Positions 15,916 through 24,809 of a stretch of DNA of 64,000 nt are shown piece after piece. Position 1 is the stretch's first letter. Every line of letters starts with the position of its first letter. The stretch is from JAVBPR01 sp031549485. GTDB lineage: Bacteria; Bacillota; Clostridia; Oscillospirales; Feifaniaceae. The notes beneath the pieces were generated by a model, which saw nothing but the letters and a program-made list of their open reading frames with translations, made no database searches and was not told where the DNA came from. The position numbers and the translations under genes were made by a program. The stretch is from contig JAVBPR010000015.1 in the NCBI GenBank assembly GCA_031549485.1, forward strand, positions 62,001 to 126,000. Reading direction: 5' to 3'.

Positions 15916-17448
15916 TTGTCACGAAAACGCGAGAAAATATATATTATTGTTTTTTTTGTCCTGATTTTAATTGTCTGGGCGATGTTTTCGCTTATTCCCA
16001 CCGAGCGGCCGACCGAACTTGAACCTGTAAACGGAGTTCGGGATTTGTCTGCGGAGGATTTTACAGATTCTTTGTTTCACATTGCCGACCGTTGGGAAAA
16101 TTATCCCGAAAAACTTTATACACCGCAGGATTTTGGCTCCGGCACGGTAACCGAAGCGCCGCGGTATATTGCCGATTCCGAACTGCGTAAAATACAGTAT
16201 GCAACGCACCGGCTCGGTCTTAAACTACCTCCCGCTGCCGTTTATGCGATGTCGCTTAAAAGCTCGGACTATGCCATGCGGATATTTATCGACGGCAAAG
16301 AAATCGACAGCGTAGGTAATCCGGGGAGTTCGCGCGAAACTACGGTACCGCGAACAGGCGAGCGAATGTACACGTTTTACACCGACAGCGGCGACGTTGA
16401 GATTATTGTGCAAACCGCCAACTTTGTCCATAAAGACAGCGGTTATCCGCCGGAATTTATTCTCGGTTTGCCGCAAAACATCCGCCATGCAGAGCAGCAT
16501 AAAGACTTTAATGGCGCGCTGATTATCGGCTGCCTGCTCCTCACCTGCATTTATCATTTTGCGCTGTTTTTACTCAATCGCCGGCGCAAAGTCGTTCTCC
16601 TGTTTGCTATTTGCTGCCTTCTTTTTATCTTTTTAACAAATAAAATTATCCCGATGGCATGGCATGACTATAATTGGTTTTTTGCCCTAAGGTTTGAATA
16701 TCTTGTGCATTTTCTTACATTTGGAATGGTGGCATATTTCTTATACACGCTTTACCCGAAGCTGTTTAATCGCTTTGTGATGCTGTGCTATTTTGGGATT
16801 GCCGCGTTTTACTGCGTCACCGCAATCGTCTTTGATTCAACTATATACACCCGCCTGCTTATCGGGTTTGATGCCGTTTCGGTCGCGCTTATGATATATA
16901 TCGTAGTGCTTCTTGCGTGGCAGGCAAGAGACGGGCAACTGCGCCATTTGCTGAGTTTTACCGGCATATTTGTGCTTTTCTTATTTGGGGTAAACGATAT
17001 TCTTTTTCATAATAATATCTTATTTATCGGACCTGTCGCGGGACAGATATTCACCGCGCCGCTCGGAATGCTCTTTTTTATCGTTTGCTATGCGCTTACA
17101 ATTTCGGCCGAACTTCGGGACAGCGAGGAAGCGATAGAGCGCGCGAAACTGGAGATTGCAGAAGCCGAGGCGCGGTATACCGCGCTACAAGCGCAGCTGG
17201 CAAAAAGCGAGGGCAAAACCGAAAGACCGCGAATAAAACTTTCCGATTTCAACCTTTCCGAGAGGGAGACGAATGTCGCGCTGCTTATGATTGACGGCAA
17301 GCAAAGAAAAGAAATTGCCGCGCTGCTCGTGCTCTCGATGGGAACGGTAAACACCTATTGCTCGCGTATTTACAAGAAGACAAATTGCAGCAGCCTTGCC
17401 GACCTTCTTCGCCTTTTGGGAATGAACGAGAAAATAGAAGAAAACTAA
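15916..17448 (+). CDS. membrane-bound 7TMR-DISM sensor fused to a LuxR DNA-binding domain
   Basis: 510 residues. TM helix at about 7-27, an extracellular beta-sandwich at about 30-200 of the 7TMR-DISM extracellular type (YAMRIFIDGKEIDSVGNPGSS), then a seven-helix membrane domain at about 200-395 (from FNGALIIGCLLLTCIYHFALFLL), a cytoplasmic coiled coil at about 395-440 (ELRDSEEAIERAKLEIAEAEA) and a C-terminal LuxR/GerE HTH at about 450-505 (LSERETNVALLMIDGKQRKE ... TVNTYCSRIYKKT). It therefore looks like a one-component receptor that binds DNA from the membrane. DISM receptors are thought to bind carbohydrates or other small ligands. Start TTG 15916 is preceded by a weak GGGTGA site. The downstream HTH gene resembles its C-terminus and is followed by an SLH adhesin, the probable target. 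Confidence 0.87.
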   Translation: MSRKREKIYIIVFFVLILIVWAMFSLIPTERPTELEPVNGVRDLSAEDFTDSLFHIADRWENYPEKLYTPQDFGSGTVTEAPRYIADSELRKIQYATHRLGLKLPPAAVYAMSLKSSDYAMRIFIDGKEIDSVGNPGSSRETTVPRTGERMYTFYTDSGDVEIIVQTANFVHKDSGYPPEFILGLPQNIRHAEQHKDFNGALIIGCLLLTCIYHFALFLLNRRRKVVLLFAICCLLFIFLTNKIIPMAWHDYNWFFALRFEYLVHFLTFGMVAYFLYTLYPKLFNRFVMLCYFGIAAFYCVTAIVFDSTIYTRLLIGFDAVSVALMIYIVVLLAWQARDGQLRHLLSFTGIFVLFLFGVNDILFHNNILFIGPVAGQIFTAPLGMLFFIVCYALTISAELRDSEEAIERAKLEIAEAEARYTALQAQLAKSEGKTERPRIKLSDFNLSERETNVALLMIDGKQRKEIAALLVLSMGTVNTYCSRIYKKTNCSSLADLLRLLGMNEKIEEN

Positions 17449-17540
17449 AAAATATTTTCGGAAAAATCCGCAAAGCCGCGGTAAAATCGCGCTCTGTCAT
17501 TGCCGCAAATGACATGACAGAGACCTAAATATGTGTTACA

Positions 17541-17573
17541 AAGAAGCTGTATTAATATACAGCTTCTTTTTTT
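17541..17573 (+). terminator. rho-independent terminator or attenuator before the HTH gene
   Basis: AAGAAGCTGTAT (17541-17552), loop TAAT, ATACAGCTTCTT (17557-17568) and a T run. It ends only a few bases before the possible ATG of the HTH gene, so HTH and adhesin expression requires read-through or a promoter I cannot see. Confidence 0.8.
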
Positions 17574-17577
17574 GATG

Positions 17578-17829
17578 ATGGAGGTGAGAAAAATAACGCT
17601 GAGATACAACAAAGAAAGAGATGAACTCGGGCTTCTTTTGCAGGACCGTGAGGTTATGGAGCATCTGCTTGCCTTGCAAAGCCGTGCGGCAATATCGAAG
17701 GCGCTTAATATGCCTCTCGGCTCGGTCAACGAAAGCTGCTCGCGCATTTACAAAACTCTTGAATGCCACAGCGTGGCCGAACTCATAATAAAATACAAAA
17801 ATCAAATCCAAACGGAGGAAGAGATATGA
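17578..17829 (+). CDS. stand-alone LuxR-like HTH protein
   Basis: About 83 residues, essentially only a LuxR-type four-helix DNA-binding domain: LLLQDREVMEHLLALQSRAA, then KALNMPLGSVNESCSRIYKTLECHSVAELI. It shares SRIYK and the surrounding pattern with the C-terminus of the 7TM regulator just upstream, so it is probably a paralogue. The start is uncertain: ATG 17575 and 17578 have no ribosome site, while GGAGGTGAG (17580-17588) would favour a non-canonical start near 17593-17601. The gene ends in an ATGA overlap with the SLH adhesin, indicating coupled translation. Role inferred: DNA-binding partner or autoregulator of the adhesin unit. Confidence 0.7.
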   Translation: MEVRKITLRYNKERDELGLLLQDREVMEHLLALQSRAAISKALNMPLGSVNESCSRIYKTLECHSVAELIIKYKNQIQTEEEI

Positions 17830-20800
17830 GAAAAACTAAACTGGGTAAAAAAATAATTTCGCTTGCCATTTGCGTGGTAATGGTGTTTGCGTTGCTGCCT
17901 GTTATGCCTTTGCAGGCGTCGGCGGCAGTATTCAGCGACACAGACGGCCACTGGGCAGAAAAAGTAATCAATATGTGCAACGATTACGGAATAATAAATG
18001 GTTACGAGGGAAGCGCCCGCCCGGATGATCCCGTTTCGGTTGCCGAATTCTGTGCGATGACAAACCGTGCATTCGGATATGTGGCTACCGAAGGGGCGTT
18101 GGAATTTACCGATGTCCTTGACAGCGCGTGGTATGCAAAAGATATTAAAATCGCTTCGGCGATGGGCTATTTGCAGGGGCACGGCGACGGCACGGTCGGA
18201 CCGGAAACCATAATCTCGCGCGAGCGCGTTTTTACAATGCTTTCAAGGATTTACCGTTTGGATGAAGACCCGGCTGAAAAAACCGGTTTTACTGACGACT
18301 CTAATATTTCCTCGTGGGCAAGGGGCGCTCTCGCCGCCATGACCGACGCCGGATATATTAATGGAAACGATAATAAGATAATGCCGAAAGAACCGCTAAA
18401 GCGCGGTGAATTGGCGCAAGCGCTCTCCAATCTTTTCGGCGAAATCATCGACGAAGACATTTACAGCGCAAAAGAATTTAAGAATCTCACCGTTCGCAAG
18501 GGCGATATCACCATTTCAAACGCCACGGTAAACGGCGATTTTTATGTTACTGCAGGCGTAAACAGCCTTACCATGAAGAATGTCGCCGTTAACGGGCGGG
18601 TTATTCTTGAAGGGGCAAATCTTATAGCGGAAAATAGTAAAATAAAAGCAATAATAGTCGTCGATTCGCCGCTCTCATTAGCCAAAAAGTTTGGTTTGTT
18701 AGATACTGAAGTTGAAAAAGCCATCTTAAATAATACAACGGAAATTTCCGGTAGCGGTGCAATTCATGTTATATATAATCATGCCGAGGGGGTTTCGATC
18801 TCCGAAGGAATTAATGTTGATCCAAATAAAATTGCTACCGATAAAGGCAAAAAACTGACTATCGGCGGAAAGACATATATCGGTAACGGCATTAAATCAA
18901 TCCCTGTGGACGACGAAAATTCAGGAAATGGCGACGACGGAACTGCCGGCGGCTCCCCGACAGTTCAGTACACCGTTTCTTTTGACACGTCGGGAGGAAC
19001 GATAATAGAAAGCCAGTATATTTTCGCCGGAAATCTTGCGGCAAAACCGCCGGCCAATCCGACAAAATCGGGTTACGCTTTTGTAGGTTGGTATAACGAC
19101 CCGGTCGGCGGAAGCGAATTCAACTTTGACTGGCCGATAAATGGCAATACAACCGTTTATGCGAGGTGGTCGGCATATACAATAACGCCGTCTGCGTCAA
19201 ATATTGCATACGGTCAATCGCTGGCAAGCAGTACTATTATGCCGACAACGGCAACCCTTATTGTAGGCGGAGCGACAATTCCGGGAGCGTGGGCATGGGA
19301 TGAAAATACCATTATGCCGGCGGCGGGAACGCATACTTACGCCGCGACATATACTCCTTCCGATACAGCCTATGCGCCGACAAAGCATAACGTTTCTGTA
19401 ATTGTAGATAAAAAGGTTATCACTGCGATAAACGGAATAACCGGAGTAAATAAAGTGTACAACGGATTGACGACGGCGGATGTAAATGTAAGCGCGGCGA
19501 CCTCGCCGGATACTTTATCGGGAGATTATTTTGCGATTACAGGCGGCGCTGGAACTTTCGCCGATAAAAACGTAGGTACCGGGAAAACGGTCGCCGTCAC
19601 GCAGGGTAGCATAGCTCTTGATACCGAAACGGCGCAAAACTACCAGCTCGGGCCGACGATAACCTTTAATGCGGCAACCGCAAATATCACGCCAAAAGCG
19701 ATAACCGATATTACAGGGCTTACTTTCACCGGCAAAGAATATGACGGAACAACGGCCGGAACGACAACCGGAACAGGAATCGGCAGCGCGAGCGCGGTTC
19801 TCGCCGGAGTTATAACGGGCGATACGGTTGGGGTAACCGCTACGACAGCGGCATACGCCGATCAAAACGCGGGAACAGGCAAAAACGTAGCTTTTTCCGG
19901 CTTCACGCTTACGGGAGCGGATGCGGGCAACTATTCGGTGACACCGACCTCGGTGACGCTTGCTGCCGGAACAATAACTAAAAAAACAATTAATACTATA
20001 AACGGAATAACCGGGGTAAATAAAGTATATGACGGGCAAACGACAGCGGCGGTAAATGTAAGCGCGGCGACCTCGCCCGATATAATAAGCGGCGATAACT
20101 TTGCGATTACCGGCGGTACAGGAACTTTTGCCAATAAAAATGGCGGAACAGGAAAGGCGATAACCTGCACGCAGGGAAGCGTCGCGCTTGATTCCGGAAC
20201 AGCGCAGAATTATCAGCTCGGAACGACAATTACCTTTGGCGTTGTAACCGCAAATATCACGGCAAAAGCGATAACCGATATTACAGGGCTTACTTTCACC
20301 GGCAAAGAATATGACGGGACAACGGCCGGAACGACAAACGGAACAGGAATCGATAGCGCGAGCGCGGTTCTCACCGGAGTTATAACGGGCGATACGGTTG
20401 GGGTAACCGCTACGACAGCGGTTTACGCCGATAAAAACGCGGGAACAGGCAAAAACGTTATTTTTTCCGGCTTTACGCTTACGGGAGCGGAGGCGGGCAA
20501 CTATTCGGTAACGCCGACCTCGGTGACGCTTGCTGCAGGAACAATAACGAGAAAAGCGATTACAATAAATGATTCTTTGATAAGTATTTTAGGTCAGAAA
20601 AAACTTATCTTTAATCCGCTTATAGATGTAGACGGAACAACTTATAGGACGGTCAAAATTCAAAACAGCGCGCTTCTCGGGACCGACACACTTGCCGCCG
20701 GCGATTTCAAGGTGAAAAATGCGGCGGGCGAAGCAACGGCAGCCGCGCTTTCATGGAGTAGCAACGCTTTCACGGTAAAAGCAATATACGATACGGCGGC

Positions 20801-21920
20801 AACAGGGGAAACCGATTTGACCTTCTCGGTCGATTCTACAAACTATACTTCGCCTGAGATAACGGTTGATATGAAATTTACAGACGGAACCGAAACAAAC
20901 CCGATTGTTGTAAATCAAAACAATATTACCGCGTTCAACGCTTACGCGAAATCTGCAGCAGGGCTTGGGCTGTTCTATATCCAGGAGGAAGACATTGTCC
21001 TTGCGGCTCCGACGGAAGGCGGTTCAAACTGGGATCCGATCGGTCGCGGTGTTGGTACTACTGAATTCACAGGAAAATATGACGGCAACTTCAAGACAAT
21101 CACAGGGATGACAATAAATAAGCCGGGTACCGATTCGGTGGGAATGTTCGGAGTAACACTTTTTGGAGGAGTGTATAATTTAGGTCTATTAGATGTAGAT
21201 ATTACAGGAAATCAATTTGTGGGCGGTATTGCCGGCGAGAGTATAGGCCATTTTTTTGTAAGTCCCTCTTTTATTGATACCGTCAGAAACTGTTACGTTA
21301 CCGGAAGTGTCAAAGGTTCTTATCTTGTAGGAGGTATAGCAGGCAGGTCAAACGGAACGGCGAGGATTCTTAACTGCTATAGCGAAGCTGTGGTAGAATC
21401 GCAAGCCGGCACGGTTGGCGGCATCACAGGCTCAATAACCGGAAGCAAAGTGGAAAATTGCTACAGCGCAGGTGAAGTAAAAGGGATGCGCACCAATGCT
21501 ACTGCGATATCAGGCGGAATAGCGGGAAGTTCAAATAAAGATATAATTAATTGTTTCTCTACGGCATCGGTATACAGCGGCAAAGATAATGTCGGTGGCA
21601 TTGTAGGAAAATATTACGGCGGTACCGATGGCATTGTAAAACGATGCGTCGCGCTCAATTCGGATAAATTCACCTGTTTAAATCCGACTGAGGTCGGTGC
21701 GGTAATAGGCTGGCATGATGGCGGAGCGTTCGAGGAAATATTCTCTATTCCCGGTTGCACCGCGCTTGATGCGGGCAAAAACGGAACAGAGGTAACTCTT
21801 GCGGCAACACAGGTTCAATCGTGGTGGAGCGGCACGGCGAACTTCGCTTTCGGCACGACCGACGCGGCTCCCTGGAAGTGGGATACAACGCTTCTGCATC
21901 CGGTTCTTTACTGGCAATAA
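17826..21920 (+). CDS. large SLH-anchored adhesin with YDG and GLUG repeats
   Basis: 1364 residues from ATG 17826 (GAGGAAGAG upstream, ATGA overlap with the HTH gene). Order: signal peptide 1-34; three SLH domains at about 36-85, 93-143 and 155-205; a beta-solenoid-like stretch at about 215-290 (DITISNATVNGDFYV, LTMKNVAVNGRVIL); an InlB/flg_new-type repeat at about 380-447 (YTVSFDTSGG ... FVGWYNDP); an MBG-like segment; four YDG-type modules at about 531-910 arranged as two near-identical 190-residue tandem units; a linker domain; and GLUG-type repeats at about 1080-1300 (VGGIAGRSNGTARILNCYS, VGGITGSITGSKVENCYSAG). This is a wall-attached, repeat-built adhesin. It is the third gene of the 7TM-LuxR/HTH unit. 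Confidence 0.92.
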   Translation: MRKTKLGKKIISLAICVVMVFALLPVMPLQASAAVFSDTDGHWAEKVINMCNDYGIINGYEGSARPDDPVSVAEFCAMTNRAFGYVATEGALEFTDVLDSAWYAKDIKIASAMGYLQGHGDGTVGPETIISRERVFTMLSRIYRLDEDPAEKTGFTDDSNISSWARGALAAMTDAGYINGNDNKIMPKEPLKRGELAQALSNLFGEIIDEDIYSAKEFKNLTVRKGDITISNATVNGDFYVTAGVNSLTMKNVAVNGRVILEGANLIAENSKIKAIIVVDSPLSLAKKFGLLDTEVEKAILNNTTEISGSGAIHVIYNHAEGVSISEGINVDPNKIATDKGKKLTIGGKTYIGNGIKSIPVDDENSGNGDDGTAGGSPTVQYTVSFDTSGGTIIESQYIFAGNLAAKPPANPTKSGYAFVGWYNDPVGGSEFNFDWPINGNTTVYARWSAYTITPSASNIAYGQSLASSTIMPTTATLIVGGATIPGAWAWDENTIMPAAGTHTYAATYTPSDTAYAPTKHNVSVIVDKKVITAINGITGVNKVYNGLTTADVNVSAATSPDTLSGDYFAITGGAGTFADKNVGTGKTVAVTQGSIALDTETAQNYQLGPTITFNAATANITPKAITDITGLTFTGKEYDGTTAGTTTGTGIGSASAVLAGVITGDTVGVTATTAAYADQNAGTGKNVAFSGFTLTGADAGNYSVTPTSVTLAAGTITKKTINTINGITGVNKVYDGQTTAAVNVSAATSPDIISGDNFAITGGTGTFANKNGGTGKAITCTQGSVALDSGTAQNYQLGTTITFGVVTANITAKAITDITGLTFTGKEYDGTTAGTTNGTGIDSASAVLTGVITGDTVGVTATTAVYADKNAGTGKNVIFSGFTLTGAEAGNYSVTPTSVTLAAGTITRKAITINDSLISILGQKKLIFNPLIDVDGTTYRTVKIQNSALLGTDTLAAGDFKVKNAAGEATAAALSWSSNAFTVKAIYDTAATGETDLTFSVDSTNYTSPEITVDMKFTDGTETNPIVVNQNNITAFNAYAKSAAGLGLFYIQEEDIVLAAPTEGGSNWDPIGRGVGTTEFTGKYDGNFKTITGMTINKPGTDSVGMFGVTLFGGVYNLGLLDVDITGNQFVGGIAGESIGHFFVSPSFIDTVRNCYVTGSVKGSYLVGGIAGRSNGTARILNCYSEAVVESQAGTVGGITGSITGSKVENCYSAGEVKGMRTNATAISGGIAGSSNKDIINCFSTASVYSGKDNVGGIVGKYYGGTDGIVKRCVALNSDKFTCLNPTEVGAVIGWHDGGAFEEIFSIPGCTALDAGKNGTEVTLAATQVQSWWSGTANFAFGTTDAAPWKWDTTLLHPVLYWQ
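19422..20561 (+). repeat. 570-bp tandem duplication inside the adhesin
   Basis: Two consecutive units with a period of exactly 570 bases: AACGGAATAACCGG at 19431 recurs at 20001, and CTCGCC, GGTAACCGC and GCTTGCTGC landmarks recur at the same offset. The units are highly similar and keep frame (190 residues each). Recent duplication is likely, and copy number could vary between strains. Confidence 0.88.
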
Positions 21921-21966
21921 GTTTTTTAAGGCAAAAATAAATTAGTAATAATCATCGAAATAAAAT

Positions 21967-22000
21967 AAAAAGACCGGGGAATTTTCCCTGGTCTTTTTTT
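21967..22000. terminator. bidirectional rho-independent terminator
   Basis: AAAAGACC-GGGGAA, loop, TTCCC-GGTCTTTTTT, between the convergent adhesin and TetR genes. Confidence 0.82.
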
Positions 22001-22008
22001 GCCCGAAA

Positions 22009-22587
22009 TTATTTTGACAAAACGGCGGCTCCGCTTGTAAGGATTTGCTCCGCAAGGGCGGCCATCTCCGCCGGGGATTCTTTTCGTCCGCCGTCAAGCC
22101 AGGACTGAAGAATGCCGATAAACCCCGAAGCGATAAAAGAAAAATAGTATTCAAAATGCTTGCTTTTTTCTTTTTTGTTTGATTTCAGCCAGTCTTTAAA
22201 AATCTGCTCGCGAACAAGGGCTTTAAATTTTTCAACAAAAGCGATATCGCCGTTTTTGCCCAAAATTGCATGTGCAAAATCGGCGTATTTATCGATAAAT
22301 TTAAAAATTTCGCCCGAAATTAAAAAAGGGTATGAAAAGCCGGTGCCAAAAGAAAGTTTTGAAAAAAGCTCCAAAAATTCGTTGATGATTTCTTCCTCCG
22401 CCTTTTCAAGCAGGTCATAAACATCTTTATAATGCAGATAAAAAGTGCCGCGGTTTATGTCCACAAGGTCGGAAAGCTCGCGAACCGAAATATTTTTTAT
22501 GCTTTTTTCGCGCATAAGGGTTGTAAGGCCGTGAAGAAGCAGCGCTTTTGTTTTGCGGACGCGGCGGTCCTGTGATTTATTTTCCAT
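22009..22587 (-). CDS. TetR/AcrR-family transcriptional repressor
   Basis: 192 residues from the ATG at 22587 (GGAGGA on the minus strand just upstream). N-terminal TetR HTH at about residues 10-57: SIKNISVRELSDLVDINRGTFYLHYKDVYDLL. The C-terminal helical ligand domain is unlike any subgroup I can name. Divergent from the MMPL operon; the shared intergenic region has two copies of one operator, so it very probably represses both itself and the export genes until a ligand binds. Confidence 0.92.
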   Translation of the reverse strand: MENKSQDRRVRKTKALLLHGLTTLMREKSIKNISVRELSDLVDINRGTFYLHYKDVYDLLEKAEEEIINEFLELFSKLSFGTGFSYPFLISGEIFKFIDKYADFAHAILGKNGDIAFVEKFKALVREQIFKDWLKSNKKEKSKHFEYYFSFIASGFIGILQSWLDGGRKESPAEMAALAEQILTSGAAVLSK

Positions 22588-22620
22588 ATTTCCTCCGAAA
22601 ATCAACATGAAGCAAAGCGT

Positions 22621-22709
22621 TTGTTGATTATTTAACAGTATAAAATTTTCTGATTATTGAAAAATATATAGGTTAAATTATAATTGTATTATAGTTAAAT
22701 AATCAACAA
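22621..22709. promoter_or_regulatory. paired TetR operators flanking the MMPL promoter
   Basis: TTGTTGATTATTTAAC (22621-22636) recurs as its exact reverse complement GTTAAATAATCAACAA (22694-22709). Each is itself a near dyad, TGTTGA-N4-TTAAC(A). Between them lies TTGAAA (22657-22662), a 16-base spacer and TATAAT (22679-22684). The right copy covers the expected MMPL start point and the left copy lies ahead of the tetR start. Confidence 0.82.
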
Positions 22710-22730
22710 CTGTCAATTTGGAGGTGGCGT

Positions 22731-24809
22731 GTGCAACGCTTCATAAAATTCATATTAAAGCATAAGGCCGCTGTTCTTGTGGTATTTTTGATTTCGGCGC
22801 TCGTGTGCGGGCTTCTTGCCGCTACCGTCAAGGTAAACTACAACATGATAGATTATCTTCCGGAAGACGCAAACTCGACCAAAGGCCTTAAAATAATCGA
22901 AAGCGAGTTTCCGGGAAACATCCCGAATCTTCGCGTTATGATTCCGGTTTCGGGAATACCGGAGGCGCTGAAAATCAAAGCCGAAATAGCGGCGCTTGAA
23001 AATGTCGCGGCGGTAAACTGGCTTGACGATATGGCAGATTTGGGCGCGCCTATAGAATCGTTGCCGCAAAGCACGGTAGGGAGCTATTATAAAAACGGAA
23101 GCGCGCTTTTTAACGTCACGATAACCGGCGAAAAAAGTAATATCACGGTCGAGGAGATTAGGGAAATAGCCGGACCGGACGGAGCTATGTCCGGCTCGGC
23201 TGTCACGACCGGAGAGGCGATGACCTCGACGACAAAAGAGCTTTCGGTAATTATGGCGGTTGCATTGCCGCTTATTTTTATCATTTTAATTCTCACCACA
23301 AGCTCGTTTATAGAGCCGGTTTTGTTCCTCGCCACTATAGGAATCGCCATTGTGTTAAATCTCGGAACAAACGCGATTTTCGGCGAAATATCCTTTGTTA
23401 CAAACGCGGCGGCGGCACTGCTGCAGCTTGCGGTTTCGATGGACTATTCAATATTTTTGCTTCACCGTTTTTCCGAGATTCGGGAAACCGGCGTGCCGGT
23501 CGGGGAAGCTATGGTGGAAGCGGTCAAAAAATCGTTTTCCTCGATTTTGGCAAGCGGACTTACAACGGTTATCGGTTTTGCCGCGCTTATTATAATGCGC
23601 TTTAAAATCGGACCGGATATGGGATATGTTATGGCAAAAGCTATCGCTTTTAGCCTGCTTTGCGTTCTCGTCCTGCTTCCGGTTATCGCGCTTCTTTGTT
23701 ATAAAATCATCGACAAAACGCACCATCGCTCGTTTTTGCCGAAACTGAAAAATTTCAGGAAGTTCGTATATAAAATAAGGATACCGGTTCTTATTATATT
23801 TGTTATTCTTTCGGTTCCGTCCTTTTTCGCGGCGCAGAAAAACGTGTTCTCTTATGGCGCGTCCTCGCTTTACCAGGACGAAAATTCACAGGTTTACCGC
23901 GAGAGCACGCTGATAGACAGTACATTCGGGCAATCAAATCAAATGGTGCTTATTGTGCCGACCGGCGACCAGGTTAAAGAAAAAGCATTAAGCGATGAGC
24001 TTAAGAAAATGCCCGAAGTAAAATCGGTTATATCTTTTTCGGATATGGTCGGCAACGAAATACCGATAGAATTTATCCCGCCCGACCAGCTTGCGGAGCT
24101 CCGGTCTGAAAATTACAGCAGGATGATAGTAACCTGCGAAATCGGGAAAGGGGAGAGCGCGACTTTCAAAACGGTCGAGGATATCCGCGCCGCCGCCGGA
24201 AAGTTTTATCCCGAGGAAAACTATCTCGTCGGCGAAGGGCCGAATATTTACGATATGAAAACAATCGTCGATGTCGATAATAGGATGGTAAACTGGGTTG
24301 CGATAGTTGCGGTTGCGCTGATCTTGCTGATAACTTTCAAATCGATTTCGCTTCCGATTATTCTCCTGCTTGTTATCGAAAGCTCGATATGGATAAATCA
24401 GAGCTTCCCGTATTTCGCGGGGGAAAACCTCTTTTTTATCGGGTTTTTGATTATAAGCTCGGTTCAGCTCGGCGCCACAATCGACTATGCGATTTTGTTT
24501 ACAAACAGGTATAACGAAAACCGCGCGACGCTTACGAAAAAAGCGGCGGCAATGCAAACGGTTTCGGACACTACCTTTTCAATTCTGACCTCGGCCGCGA
24601 TAATGAGTATTTGCGGATTTTTGCTTGGAATCATTTCCACAAACGGGGTTTTAAATCAGCTCGGATTCCTGCTCGGCAGGGGCGCGGTGCTGTCGGCAGT
24701 TATGGTATTATTCGTTCTCCCCGGGCTTTTGTGGCTGTTTGATAAGCCGGTTCAAAAAACATCGCTCGGTTTGAAATTTCTAAACGGAAAGGATAAAAAA
24801 GATGCGTAA
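22731..24809 (+). CDS. MMPL/RND-family membrane exporter
   Basis: 692 residues, starting at GTG 22731 behind GGAGGTGG. Two RND-like halves, each with one TM helix, an outside loop domain and a five-helix bundle. First bundle at about 170-335 (SVIMAVALPLIFIILILTTSS, LLQLAVSMDYSIFLLHRF), second at about 520-680 (LGATIDYAILFTNRYNENR). The Asp-Tyr pairs MDYSIF and IDYAIL mark the proton-relay helices of MMPL proteins, which export lipids, glycolipids or hydrophobic drugs. It overlaps the next gene by eight bases and is under divergent TetR control. Confidence 0.93.
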   Translation: MQRFIKFILKHKAAVLVVFLISALVCGLLAATVKVNYNMIDYLPEDANSTKGLKIIESEFPGNIPNLRVMIPVSGIPEALKIKAEIAALENVAAVNWLDDMADLGAPIESLPQSTVGSYYKNGSALFNVTITGEKSNITVEEIREIAGPDGAMSGSAVTTGEAMTSTTKELSVIMAVALPLIFIILILTTSSFIEPVLFLATIGIAIVLNLGTNAIFGEISFVTNAAAALLQLAVSMDYSIFLLHRFSEIRETGVPVGEAMVEAVKKSFSSILASGLTTVIGFAALIIMRFKIGPDMGYVMAKAIAFSLLCVLVLLPVIALLCYKIIDKTHHRSFLPKLKNFRKFVYKIRIPVLIIFVILSVPSFFAAQKNVFSYGASSLYQDENSQVYRESTLIDSTFGQSNQMVLIVPTGDQVKEKALSDELKKMPEVKSVISFSDMVGNEIPIEFIPPDQLAELRSENYSRMIVTCEIGKGESATFKTVEDIRAAAGKFYPEENYLVGEGPNIYDMKTIVDVDNRMVNWVAIVAVALILLITFKSISLPIILLLVIESSIWINQSFPYFAGENLFFIGFLIISSVQLGATIDYAILFTNRYNENRATLTKKAAAMQTVSDTTFSILTSAAIMSICGFLLGIISTNGVLNQLGFLLGRGAVLSAVMVLFVLPGLLWLFDKPVQKTSLGLKFLNGKDKKDA

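Noticed and set aside
19422..20561. Possible CRISPR or noncoding repeat array
   Set aside because: The repeats are 570 bases, in frame and code for YDG modules. No spacer pattern and no cas genes.
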